Shown here piece after piece: positions 1 through 7,093 of a stretch of 12,571 nt of DNA. A program made the position numbers and the translations under genes. Position 1 is the stretch's first letter. Each line of letters opens with the position of its first letter. Origin of the DNA: JAFAVZ01 sp036009105 (GTDB taxonomy: Bacteria > Acidobacteriota > Thermoanaerobaculia > Gp7-AA8); the NCBI GenBank assembly GCA_036009105.1, contig DASYMJ010000086.1:1-12571 (forward strand), in the 5' to 3' direction. A model generated the notes under the pieces. It made no database searches and was not told where the DNA came from. It saw nothing but the letters and a program-made list of their open reading frames with translations.

Positions 1-3000
1 AGGTGCTGCGCATCATGCTGGAGGATGCGGAGCTCTCGCCGGAGCGGATCGTGCTCGTCACGTTCACGGAGAAGGCGGCGGGCGAGATCGCGGACCGGGT
101 GCATGATGCGCTGGAGGAGCTGCAACGTGGGGCCGGCTCTCCAGCCGGCCCGATCATCGATGGTGGGCCGGCCGGAGAGCCGGCCCCACGTTTGGAGCAC
201 GTGGTCTGGCCGATTGGCTCACCGTACCCGCTCCTCGTATTGGAGGTGGATCCCGCCGTCATTACGCGCCAGCTGGCCCGCATCGACTCGCTTCGCTCGC
301 AGACCATCCACTCCTTCTGCCAGATGCTGCTGCGGCAGTTCCCGATCGAGGCGGGGCTCGACCCGCAGTTCAAGATCGTGGAGGGCTTCGAGCGGACCCT
401 GCTCTACTCCCAGCTGTATGACGCGTGGGTGGATGAAGAAACGCGCGTCCATCCGACGCCGGGCGTGGAGCAGGAGTGGGAGTTCCTCGTCGCGCATTTC
501 GGCTACCTGTTCCAGATCCGGGAGGCCATCTTCGACCTGGTCGAGAGGCGCGACCTCATCCTGGGCCACTACCCCCTGGGCGATGCCTCATCACTGCTGA
601 TCGGCATACCCGAGGCCATTGCCACGCTGCGCGGCGGCGAGGTGGGGCGGATCTCGCGCTACCTCCGGAACACGGAGCTGCCCGAGGGGCTGGACGGGTG
701 GATCGAGTTCTTCGGCCCCCTCGCGCCGGAGATCCGGGAGACCGATCTGCCGAAGGGGAAGAACAACGCGGAGCTGGCCGAGGCGCTGAAGGTGCTGCGC
801 TCGGGCGACCAGAAGAAAGGGAAGTCCATCCTCGACCGGCTCGTCGGCCACCGCGCGGCGATGGCCCTGCATGCCCTGACGCGGCGCTTCCTCTCCTTTC
901 TCGATGTGGAGAAGCGCAAGCTCGGCGTGGTCGACTTCGACGACCTGCTGCTGCGCACCCTGGCCGTGCTCGATGACGACGCGGTGCTGGAACGGGCCAG
1001 AGCGCAGTACGACTTCCTCTTCGTCGACGAATTCCAGGACACCGACCGCACGCAGGCGCGCATCCTCGACCGGCTGGCCCGCGACCGCTCCGGCGCGTAC
1101 GTGCAGGGGAAGACCATCATCGTGGGCGACCCGAAGCAGTCGATCTACGGCTTCCGCCGCGCCGACCCGGAGATGTACTTCGAGCTGTCGCAGCGGCTGA
1201 TCGCGGCAGGCGCGGAGCATCGCATCATCCGCGACCAATACCGCAGCGACCGCCCGCTGCTCGACGCCGTCAACGCGATGTTCCTCCGCCTCTTCCCCGA
1301 GGTGGTGCACGACCGCAATGTGTTCCGCCCGCCTTATCACGCGCTGCGGGCGGGGAAGGCGAAAGACGCGCGGGAGCTCGATGCGCGCATCACCGTGCTC
1401 AGGGCCTGCGAGGAGGAGAAGGGGGAGGCGCTCGCCGTGGCGGAGTGGATCGAGGCCCATCGCGGCGACACGGCGGAGGACCTCAAGCGCTTCGCCCTCC
1501 TCTTCCGCCGCACCACGAAGCTGGACGACTACCTCGACGCGCTCGACCGCTACGGCATCGACTACGTGCTGCCGCCGACGCGGCGCTTCCTCGACCGCCG
1601 CGCGCCGGTCGACCTTCTCGCCGTGCTGCGCGCCATCGGCTATCCGTTCGACCGCGGCGCGGAGATCTCCGCCGCCCGCACGCCGTACTTTGCGCTGACC
1701 GATGAGGAGATCGTCGCGCGCGGTTCGTCCTGGGACGAGTTCCGCGAGGCGCTCGGCCAATACCGGGCGGAGGCGGAGCATCTCGATGTGACCTCCCTCA
1801 TCGACCTGGTGGTGAACACCGCCGGCATCGAAGCGGTGTACGCGGCGGCGGCGGACGGCGAGCGGGCCCGCCGGCATCTGGAGCACGTGCGCGGCATCGC
1901 CTTCGAGTACGACCGCAAGATCGGCGGCTCGGTGCGGCAGTTCGTGGACGAGATCGAGCGGCGGCGGGGCGAGCCGGACGAGATGGAGCCGAGCCTCACC
2001 GACGAGTCGCGCAACGCGGTGCGCATCCTCACCGTGCACGCGGCGAAAGGGCTGGAGTTCGACACGGTGATCCTGCCCGACCTCGCGTTCGCGGTGCGCG
2101 CCACGGAGGTGTATGCGCTGGAGGATCCGCCGCGCCTGGTGATGACGACGCCGCCCACGGTCACCGCGGACGAGACGGCGAAGCGCCTGGGCAAGGAGCG
2201 GGAGGAGGCGGAGACGCAGCGCCTCTTCTATGTCGCGGTGACCCGGGCCAAGGCGGAGGTGGTGTTCGTCTGCTCGGCCGAGCCGCGCAAGATGGGCTTT
2301 TCGAAGTGCCTGCTGGAGGTGCTGCCCATTTCGTGGAGCGGCGAAGGCCGGGAGGTGCGTTCCACCGACATCGGTCCCGTTGCCTTCGAGACGGTGACCA
2401 TCCGCGAGGCCATGATGCACTCCCGGCGGCGCCTCCGCGACGCTGCCTTGGAGGTCGAGCTGCGCGAGGGGGCGATCCTGCCGCTGTCCATCACCCCGCC
2501 GTCATCGAGCATCGAGGTGCTGAGCGCGGAGGAGGTCGCGCGCAAACGGGCAAGAGGCCGCAACCGGGCGGCCGGCCTCCTCCTCCACCGCGTGCTGGAG
2601 CGTTGGGACGGCAAGGCGGAGGTCGACAAACTGCTGCGCAGTCTGGCCGCCGAGTCGGCCGCCGATGCGGATGCGGTCGCGCGGGTGCGGCAACGGCTGG
2701 CCGTCGTTGCACGCTCCGGGATGTTCCAGCGCATCGCCCGGGCGGAGACGGTCGGCCGCGAGCTGCCGGTGCGCTTCGTGGAGAACGGCGTCGCGGTGGA
2801 GCGGCGCATCGACCGGCTGATCAGCGAAGATGGCGATCAGGTGGTCATCGACTACAAGAGCGGCGCGCCCGAGGAGTCGCGGCTGCCGGGCGATCGCGAC
2901 CAGGTGCGGCGTTATAGCGAGGCCATCGCCGCCATTACCGGCGCGCCGTGCAAGGGCGTGCTCTGGTACATCGACATGGACGGGGAAGCGGTGATCGAGG

Positions 3001-3011
3001 TGTCATCCTGA
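1..3011 (+). CDS. addA: AddA-type UvrD/RecB-family helicase-nuclease (5' end cut by window)
   Basis: ATP-dependent 3'-5' DNA helicase fused to a RecB-type nuclease; the family processes double-strand breaks for recombination. In the 1002 residues read from position 3, motif Ia (TFTEKAAGEI) is near residue 20 and TIHSFC near 101. Walker B is DEFQD at 342, motif III GDPKQSIYGFRRAD at 375, motif IV QYRSD follows, motif V TVHAAKGLEF is at 677 and motif VI LFYVAVTRAK at 741. The C-terminal PD-(D/E)XK nuclease shows D937 (RIDRL), D950-Y-K952 and QVRRY, so it looks active. The Walker A loop (GxGKT) is absent because the true start lies left of the window; no start codon should be assumed at position 3. 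Residues about 42-63 are encoded by a palindromic repeat, and the stop lies in a second repeat. AddA is favoured over UvrD/PcrA by the nuclease and length. An AddB partner upstream is inferred, not seen. Confidence 0.92.
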   Translation, partial: VLRIMLEDAELSPERIVLVTFTEKAAGEIADRVHDALEELQRGAGSPAGPIIDGGPAGEPAPRLEHVVWPIGSPYPLLVLEVDPAVITRQLARIDSLRSQTIHSFCQMLLRQFPIEAGLDPQFKIVEGFERTLLYSQLYDAWVDEETRVHPTPGVEQEWEFLVAHFGYLFQIREAIFDLVERRDLILGHYPLGDASSLLIGIPEAIATLRGGEVGRISRYLRNTELPEGLDGWIEFFGPLAPEIRETDLPKGKNNAELAEALKVLRSGDQKKGKSILDRLVGHRAAMALHALTRRFLSFLDVEKRKLGVVDFDDLLLRTLAVLDDDAVLERARAQYDFLFVDEFQDTDRTQARILDRLARDRSGAYVQGKTIIVGDPKQSIYGFRRADPEMYFELSQRLIAAGAEHRIIRDQYRSDRPLLDAVNAMFLRLFPEVVHDRNVFRPPYHALRAGKAKDARELDARITVLRACEEEKGEALAVAEWIEAHRGDTAEDLKRFALLFRRTTKLDDYLDALDRYGIDYVLPPTRRFLDRRAPVDLLAVLRAIGYPFDRGAEISAARTPYFALTDEEIVARGSSWDEFREALGQYRAEAEHLDVTSLIDLVVNTAGIEAVYAAAADGERARRHLEHVRGIAFEYDRKIGGSVRQFVDEIERRRGEPDEMEPSLTDESRNAVRILTVHAAKGLEFDTVILPDLAFAVRATEVYALEDPPRLVMTTPPTVTADETAKRLGKEREEAETQRLFYVAVTRAKAEVVFVCSAEPRKMGFSKCLLEVLPISWSGEGREVRSTDIGPVAFETVTIREAMMHSRRRLRDAALEVELREGAILPLSITPPSSSIEVLSAEEVARKRARGRNRAAGLLLHRVLERWDGKAEVDKLLRSLAAESAADADAVARVRQRLAVVARSGMFQRIARAETVGRELPVRFVENGVAVERRIDRLISEDGDQVVIDYKSGAPEESRLPGDRDQVRRYSEAIAAITGAPCKGVLWYIDMDGEAVIEVSS
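126..190. repeat. Palindromic GC-rich repeat element inside addA
   Basis: Two 26-nt arms (126-151 and 165-190) are reverse complements at 25 of 26 positions and flank a 13-nt spacer. Each arm is itself a small palindrome, GGCCGGC and GCCGGCC around TCTCC(A/G). The element is read through in frame as a Gly/Pro/Ala-rich stretch between helicase motifs Ia and Ib. It resembles REP-like or repeat-in-protein insertions. No transposase lies nearby. Confidence 0.85.
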
Positions 3012-3086
3012 GGCGCGCAGACGCCGAACGGATCTCCTCCCCAAGCGCCGGGAGATCCATTCGCCCTCTGCGGGGCTCAGGATGAC
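3002..3086. repeat. Imperfect inverted repeat overlapping the addA stop codon
   Basis: Arms 3002-3037 and 3051-3086 pair at 31 of 36 positions around a 13-nt loop. The outer 11 bases are perfect (GTCATCCTGAG and CTCAGGATGAC), as is an inner GGATCTCC/GGAGATCC pair. The addA stop TGA (3009-3011) and its last two serine codons lie in the left arm. It could form a hairpin after addA, but it has no T-tract, so it looks like a dispersed repeat rather than a classical intrinsic terminator. Confidence 0.85.
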
Positions 3087-3090
3087 GCCA

Positions 3091-3096
3091 TAGAAT
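3091..3096 (+). promoter_or_regulatory. Possible -10 hexamer for marC (TAGAAT)
   Basis: TAGAAT differs from TATAAT at one base and ends 12 nt before the marC ATG at 3109. Transcription would start only about 5 nt before the start codon. No Shine-Dalgarno site precedes the gene, and the expected -35 position falls in the repeat and is not recognisable. Confidence 0.4.
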
Positions 3097-3108
3097 GCGC
3101 CTCGCATC

Positions 3109-3774
3109 ATGCCGCTGTCCAAAGTCATCCTCCTTTCCTTCACGGCGCTCATCACCATGGTCAACCCGCTGGCCGTCGTGCCGTCGTTCGTCACCCTCAC
3201 CCACGGCATCCCCCGCCGCCTCCGCGCCTCGGTCGCGTTCGTGGCCGGCGTTTCGTGCGTGGCCGTGCTCACCGTGTTCCTGCTCGCGGGCAACTACGTC
3301 TTCCAGTTCTTCGGCATCACCGTGCCGGCCTTCCAGATCATGGGCGGCATCATCTTCCTCACCAACGCCATGCGCACCATCGTGGACGACGACCGCCGCG
3401 TCTACAACGTCGGCGGCGAGAAGCGGATGGAAGACACGGACGTGGAGAAGGCCGAGATCGACCCCACCTCCATCGCCATCGTGCCGCTGGCCGTCCCCAT
3501 GCTGTCCGGCCCCGGCGCGATCACCACGGTCATGGTGCTGGTCAACCTCTACCCCGCCTGGGAGCAAAAGGTCGCCGTGATCCTTTCCATCGCCGGCGTC
3601 GGCCTCGTCTCCTGGCTGGTCCTGCTCGCCGCCGTGCCGCTCTCGCGCATGATGGGCGACCGCGGCCGGGCGGTGTTCGCGAAGATCATGGCTCTGCTGC
3701 TGGGGGCGATTGGGATTCAGTTCATGATCAATGGGATCAAGCCGGTGATTCTGGAGGTGATGAGGGCGACGTGA
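3109..3774 (+). CDS. MarC-family integral membrane protein
   Basis: A 221-residue, six-helix inner-membrane protein of the MarC (UPF0056) family. The name comes from the E. coli multiple antibiotic resistance locus, but the family's transport role is not firmly established. Diagnostic stretches are MVNPLAVVPSFVTLTHG (residues 17-33), FGITVPAFQIMGG (68-80) and VPLAVPMLSGPGAITTVMVL (125-144). The two half-repeats, each with a conserved Pro-containing re-entrant-like segment, are separated by a charged loop at about 92-118. Length is typical. The ATG at 3109 is chosen because family homology starts immediately, with a hydrophobic first helix. There is no Shine-Dalgarno site. The gene stands alone between two inverted-repeat elements and probably forms its own transcription unit. 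Confidence 0.93.
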   Translation: MPLSKVILLSFTALITMVNPLAVVPSFVTLTHGIPRRLRASVAFVAGVSCVAVLTVFLLAGNYVFQFFGITVPAFQIMGGIIFLTNAMRTIVDDDRRVYNVGGEKRMEDTDVEKAEIDPTSIAIVPLAVPMLSGPGAITTVMVLVNLYPAWEQKVAVILSIAGVGLVSWLVLLAAVPLSRMMGDRGRAVFAKIMALLLGAIGIQFMINGIKPVILEVMRAT

Positions 3775-3778
3775 GGAA

Positions 3779-3861
3779 GAATTGAAAATTGAAAATTGAA
3801 AATTGAAAACGGCTTCGCTGTGCCTCGGTTTTTTCAATTTTCAATTTTCAATTTTCAATTC
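3779..3861. repeat. AT-rich perfect 31-bp inverted repeat built of ATTGAAA heptamers
   Basis: The left arm (3779-3809) is four tandem ATTGAAA units plus flanks. The right arm (3831-3861) is its exact 31-base reverse complement, and the loop is 21 nt and GC-rich (3810-3830). It lies 4 nt after the marC stop and ends 15 nt before the next start codon, filling nearly all of this gap. Its composition contrasts strongly with the GC-rich surroundings. It could block read-through between marC and the next operon, or be a mobile repeat that landed in a neutral site. Confidence 0.93.
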
Positions 3862-3864
3862 GCC

Positions 3865-3870
3865 TAAGCT
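3865..3870 (+). promoter_or_regulatory. Putative leaderless -10 (TAAGCT)
   Basis: A TANNNT hexamer is separated by 6 nt from the ATG at 3877. It lies just outside the AT-rich inverted repeat. No Shine-Dalgarno site and no recognisable -35 are present. The spacing fits transcription starting at or next to the start codon. Confidence 0.45.
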
Positions 3871-3876
3871 AGCGCC

Positions 3877-4530
3877 ATGTTCCTGGGTCATCACGCCCTC
3901 GGATTCGCCTCCAAGCGCCTCGCCCCCCGCGCCCATCTCGGCTGGCTCTTCGTCGCGGTCACCTTCCTCGACCTCCTCTGGCCCATCTGCCTCCTCCTCG
4001 GCATCGAGCACGCCACCGTCCGCCCCCACCCCCCCTCCCCCTTTCTCAACCTCGATTTCGTCAGTTATCCATGGACCCATAGCGCCCTGATGGCGCTCGT
4101 CTGGTCGGTGCTGCTGGCGCTGCTGTATTGGCTCATCACGCGCTACAAGACGGGCGCGATCGTCATCGGCGCGGGCGTCTTCAGCCACTGGGTGCTCGAC
4201 TGGCTGACCCACATCCCTGATCTGCCGCTCTGGCCGGGCGGGCCGAAGTTCGGGCTCGGGCTGTGGAACTGGCCCGAGGCCACCATCGTCATCGAGTCGG
4301 CCATGCTCATCGGCGGCGTCATCATCTATGTGCGCGCTACCCGGCCGCGCCGGCGGCGGGGCACGATCGGCCTCATCGCGCTCGTCCTCTTCCTCTTCCT
4401 CGCCTACGCGATGAGCATCGTCTCGCCGCCGCCTCCCAGCGAACAGGTCCTCGGCTGGGGCGGACTGCTTGGCTGGGTGCTCGTGCTTTTCCCGTGGTGG
4501 GTGGACCGCAACCGGGAGGCCGCGGCGTGA
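3877..4530 (+). CDS. Membrane-bound metal-dependent hydrolase-like protein (YdjM/DUF457-like)
   Basis: A 217-residue polytopic membrane protein resembling the YdjM/DUF457 group, annotated elsewhere as inner-membrane metal-dependent hydrolases; activity is generally unproven. Putative metal-ligand residues sit in hydrophobic context: HH at 5-6, D32, PWTHS with H68, and FSHWVLDWLTHIPDLP with H104, D108, H112 and D115. Hydrophobic segments lie at about 20-42, 69-88, 92-110, 135-153, 164-183 and 190-207. A basic loop (PRRRRG, 157-162) separates the later helices. It probably heads an operon: the next gene's GTG overlaps its TGA by 4 nt. It has no Shine-Dalgarno site but has a TANNNT hexamer 6 nt upstream. 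Neighbouring lipid kinase and exporter genes hint at a membrane-lipid role, which is inference only. Confidence 0.72.
   Translation: MFLGHHALGFASKRLAPRAHLGWLFVAVTFLDLLWPICLLLGIEHATVRPHPPSPFLNLDFVSYPWTHSALMALVWSVLLALLYWLITRYKTGAIVIGAGVFSHWVLDWLTHIPDLPLWPGGPKFGLGLWNWPEATIVIESAMLIGGVIIYVRATRPRRRRGTIGLIALVLFLFLAYAMSIVSPPPPSEQVLGWGGLLGWVLVLFPWWVDRNREAAA
4514..4519 (+). promoter_or_regulatory. Shine-Dalgarno site GGGAGG deciding the GTG start of the lipid kinase
   Basis: GGGAGG lies 7 nt before the GTG at 4527, inside the end of the preceding gene. It supports the GTG over any upstream in-frame codon. Confidence 0.7.
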
Positions 4531-5411
4531 AAGCGCTCTTCCTGATCAATACGCGGTCGGGGAAGCGTCGCCAGTACGACCTCGATGCGTTGATCCGCAG
4601 CAACTGCGATTGGCTGGAGCACGAGCTGCGGCCCTGCCAGAGCAAGGACGAGCTGGACGAGGTGATCGGCGCCGCCGCGGCGCGGGGCTTCGACGTCGTG
4701 TACGCCGTCGGCGGGGACGGCACCGTGCACGAGATCGCCAAGCGGTTGATCGGCACGCCGCTCGCCCTGGGCATCCTTCCCACCGGCTCCGGCAACGGCT
4801 TCGCCCGCCACGTCGGCCTCCCCACCGTGCCGCGCAATGCGCTTCTCGCCTGCCGCGGCGGACGGATCGTCACCATCGACACCGCGGAGGTGAACGGCCG
4901 CCCCTTCGTCGGCGTGATGGGCGTCGGCTTCGACGCCTTCATCGCCGACCGCTTCGCCTCCAGCAGCACCCGCGGCATGCGCACCTACGTGCGGGAAGGG
5001 GTGCGCGGCTACATCCGGTACGAGCCGCAGCAGTACGAGCTGACCGTGGACGGCGAGACCTCGCGGCGCCGCGCCTTCGTCATCGCCGTGGCGAACTCCA
5101 GCCAGTACGGCAACAACGCGCGCATCGCGCCGCTCGCCTCGCTGCAGGACGGCCTGCTCGATCTGGTGGTCATCGAGCGCGCCTCGCCCCTGCACGCGCC
5201 GATGCTCCTGGCCCGCCTCTTCGCCGGCACGCTGCATCGCTCCCGCGGCGTGCACGCGGTGCAAGGCCGCGCCATCACCATCCGCCGCCCATCCCCCGGC
5301 CCCGCCCATCTCGACGGCGAGCCGGTAAACGACCTCGGCCAGACGCTGGAGGTCCGCGTGCGCCCGCTCTCGCTCAGAGTGCTCGTCCCCGCCGGGGAGG
5401 CGCGCCTTTAG
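4527..5411 (+). CDS. Diacylglycerol/lipid kinase (YegS/DgkB type, DAGK_cat)
   Basis: A 294-residue soluble or peripheral kinase that phosphorylates diacylglycerol or a related lipid with ATP, feeding phosphatidic acid back to phospholipid synthesis. It opens with the family strand LFLINTRSGK (4-13). The nucleotide-binding motif GGDGT is at 62-66 and PTGSGNGFARH at 85-95. These are followed by GVGFDA, a NSSQYGNNARIAPLA substrate/metal region and the C-terminal HLDGEP motif. Length is typical. The GTG at 4527 is chosen because it overlaps the upstream TGA (GTGA), has a Shine-Dalgarno site and begins exactly where family homology starts. The frame stays open upstream to 4263, but that part reads as arginine-rich shadow sequence. 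It is translationally coupled to the gene before it, and the exporter follows after 15 nt. The exact lipid substrate cannot be told from sequence. Confidence 0.93.
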   Translation: MKALFLINTRSGKRRQYDLDALIRSNCDWLEHELRPCQSKDELDEVIGAAAARGFDVVYAVGGDGTVHEIAKRLIGTPLALGILPTGSGNGFARHVGLPTVPRNALLACRGGRIVTIDTAEVNGRPFVGVMGVGFDAFIADRFASSSTRGMRTYVREGVRGYIRYEPQQYELTVDGETSRRRAFVIAVANSSQYGNNARIAPLASLQDGLLDLVVIERASPLHAPMLLARLFAGTLHRSRGVHAVQGRAITIRRPSPGPAHLDGEPVNDLGQTLEVRVRPLSLRVLVPAGEARL

Positions 5412-5426
5412 CAACCACGGGCTTTG

Positions 5427-6719
5427 ATGAGCAGTACCACCCATCCGCTCCGCGCGCTCCGCCACCGCAATTTCCAGCTCTTCTTCGCCGGCAACCTCAT
5501 TTCGCTGGTCGGCACCTGGATGCAGGCCGTGGCCGAGTCGTGGCTGATTTATCGCCTGACCGGCTCCTCCTTCCTCCTCGGCGCCATCGGCTTCGCCAAC
5601 CAGATCCCGGCCTTCCTCCTCGGTCCCATCGGCGGCCACATCGCCGACCGCTACGACCGCCGCCGGGTGCTCATCGCGACCCAGACCGCCGCCATGACCC
5701 TGGCCTTCATCCTGGCGGCGCTCACGCTGATGAACGTGATCCGGGAGTGGCACATCTTCGTGCTCGCCACCTGCCTGGGCATCGTGAACGCGTTCGACCT
5801 GCCGGCGCGGCAGGCGTTCCTGGTGCAGATGGTGGACCGCGAGGACTTCATCAACGCCATCGCCCTCAACTCCTCGATGTTCAACGGCGCGCGCATCGTC
5901 GGCCCCGCCGTGGCGGGCCTGCTCGTCGCCGCGATCGGCGAGGGGTGGTGCTTCTTCTCCAACGGCGTGAGCTACATCGCGGTGATCATCAGTTTGATGT
6001 TGATGAACGTGCCGCGGCTCGCGCCGCGCAGCGTGTCGTCCTCGCCCCTGGCAAACATCCGGGAGGGACTGCGCTACGTCGCCGTGACCCGTCCCATCCG
6101 CGCGCTGCTGCTCCTGCTGGCCGTGGTCAGCTTCACCTCGATGCCGTACGCGGTGCTGATGCCGATCTTCGCCGACCGCATCCTGCACACCGGCCCGCGC
6201 GGCCTGGGCATCCTCATGGGCTGCTCCGGCGCCGGCGCGCTCGTCGGCTCGATCCTGCTCGCCATGCGCTCCACCGTCTTCGGCCTCGGGCGCTGGGTGA
6301 TGTTCGCCGCGGCCAGCCTCGGCGCGACGCTCATCGCCTTCGGCCTCTCCAGGTCGTTCGTCCTCTCCTGCGCGATCCTCTTCTTCGTCGGCTTCTCCAT
6401 GATCGTGCAGATGTCGTCCTCGAACACGCTCATCCAGTCGATGGTGCCGGACGAGCTGCGCGGCCGGGTGATGGCCGCCTACACCATGACCTTCATGGGC
6501 TCCGGCCCCCTGGGCGCGCTGCTGGCCGGCGCCATGGCCCAGACCATCGGCGCGCCGATGACGCTGGCCATCGGCGGCGCCATCACCATCGTGGCCTCCA
6601 TCGTCTTCGGCATCCGCCTCCCGCTGCTGCGCGGCGAGGCGCGGCAGCTGATCATCGCCCAGCAGGCCATGCCGGGCGAGCCGGGCAACAACATGACCGC
6701 CACGGGCGCGGAGGCTTAG
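5427..6719 (+). CDS. MFS transporter, MFS_3/EntS-like exporter
   Basis: A 430-residue twelve-helix major facilitator of the MFS_3 group (enterobactin exporter EntS and related drug/siderophore exporters). The N-terminus LRALRHRNFQLFFAGNLIS is typical. GTWMQAVAESWLIYRLT follows in helix 1-2. The loop 2-3 motif GGHIADRYDRRR at 69-80 is the MFS motif A. A central cytoplasmic loop lies near 195-215, and the second half carries the related MVPDELRGRVMA signature near 340. The ATG at 5427 is preferred over the adjacent TTG at 5424. No clear Shine-Dalgarno site is seen, but the gene follows the lipid kinase by only 15 nt, so it is probably in the same operon. Its stop overlaps that of the convergent DUF488 gene. 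The substrate cannot be inferred. Confidence 0.93.
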   Translation: MSSTTHPLRALRHRNFQLFFAGNLISLVGTWMQAVAESWLIYRLTGSSFLLGAIGFANQIPAFLLGPIGGHIADRYDRRRVLIATQTAAMTLAFILAALTLMNVIREWHIFVLATCLGIVNAFDLPARQAFLVQMVDREDFINAIALNSSMFNGARIVGPAVAGLLVAAIGEGWCFFSNGVSYIAVIISLMLMNVPRLAPRSVSSSPLANIREGLRYVAVTRPIRALLLLLAVVSFTSMPYAVLMPIFADRILHTGPRGLGILMGCSGAGALVGSILLAMRSTVFGLGRWVMFAAASLGATLIAFGLSRSFVLSCAILFFVGFSMIVQMSSSNTLIQSMVPDELRGRVMAAYTMTFMGSGPLGALLAGAMAQTIGAPMTLAIGGAITIVASIVFGIRLPLLRGEARQLIIAQQAMPGEPGNNMTATGAEA

Positions 6720-7093
6720 TCGAGTTTCGCGCCGTGCTCGCGGAGCAGCTGGCGCAGCAGGGAGCGATGGCAACGCGTCTCGTCCTCGCAATAGCAGCCC
6801 ACGGAGAGGTTCGTCGTGTGCGAGAGGGCGGCGAGGAGCGTGAGCAGCCGATCCGCTTCCGGCTTGCGCATCTCGCCGCGGTACCGGCGCACGAACGTCG
6901 CCCAGTTGCCGCCGGAGAGCGCCAGCTTCACCACCGGCGCGCTCGGCGCGAGCTCGGGCAGCCAGACGTCGTAGTAGTCGCGCTTCGCGTAGTCCTCTTT
7001 CTTCACCCCGCGCGGCGGCCGGCGCACGGTGCCGAGGCGCAGGCCTTCATCCTTCCCGCGCCGCGATCCGAGGCGGACGATGCGGATGCTCAT
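6716..7093 (-). CDS. DUF488 (YeaO-like) protein
   Basis: A 125-residue cytoplasmic protein of the DUF488/YeaO family, whose biochemical function is not established. Family features are IRIVRLGS at 3-10, RRPPRGVKKEDY at 24-35, WLPELAPS at 44-51 and a FVRRYRGEM segment near 67-75. The C-terminal cluster CYCEDETRCHRSLL gives C100, C102, C108, H109 and R110, a CxC...CHR arrangement that could bind metal or act as a thiol site. The ATG at 7093 is chosen because it overlaps the arsC TGA as ATGA and starts at the family N-terminus; the frame runs open further upstream but reads as arsC shadow. The gene is coupled to arsC. Its TAA overlaps the convergent MFS stop. Confidence 0.85.
   Translation of the reverse strand: MSIRIVRLGSRRGKDEGLRLGTVRRPPRGVKKEDYAKRDYYDVWLPELAPSAPVVKLALSGGNWATFVRRYRGEMRKPEADRLLTLLAALSHTTNLSVGCYCEDETRCHRSLLRQLLREHGAKLD

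Noticed and set aside
591..2420. 609-codon open frame on the minus strand opposite addA
   Set aside because: Composition is His/Arg/Ala-rich with no motif, and it lies antisense to a gene with all helicase motifs. It is a GC-driven shadow.
1..3011. Helicase-nuclease as part of an anti-phage defence system
   Set aside because: Motif order and the C-terminal RecB-type nuclease match ordinary AddA, and no defence-type partner genes follow.
3002..3086. Intrinsic terminator of addA
   Set aside because: The stem is long but has no T-tract and contains the stop codon in its arm. It is better described as a dispersed inverted repeat, although it may still affect transcript ends.
3095..3580. ATG at 3095 opening a 161-codon plus-strand frame
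   Set aside because: Ser/Pro/Arg-rich, out of frame with the MarC protein, and has no homologous motif.
3779..3861. ATTGAAA array read as a CRISPR or origin iteron cluster
   Set aside because: Heptamers are directly tandem without spacers and are arranged as one inverted repeat. There are no cas genes, DnaA boxes or dnaA neighbours.
4263..4526. N-terminal extension of the lipid kinase upstream of GTG 4527
   Set aside because: The extension is Arg/His-rich shadow of the preceding gene. The GTGA overlap, the Shine-Dalgarno site and the family start all fit 4527.
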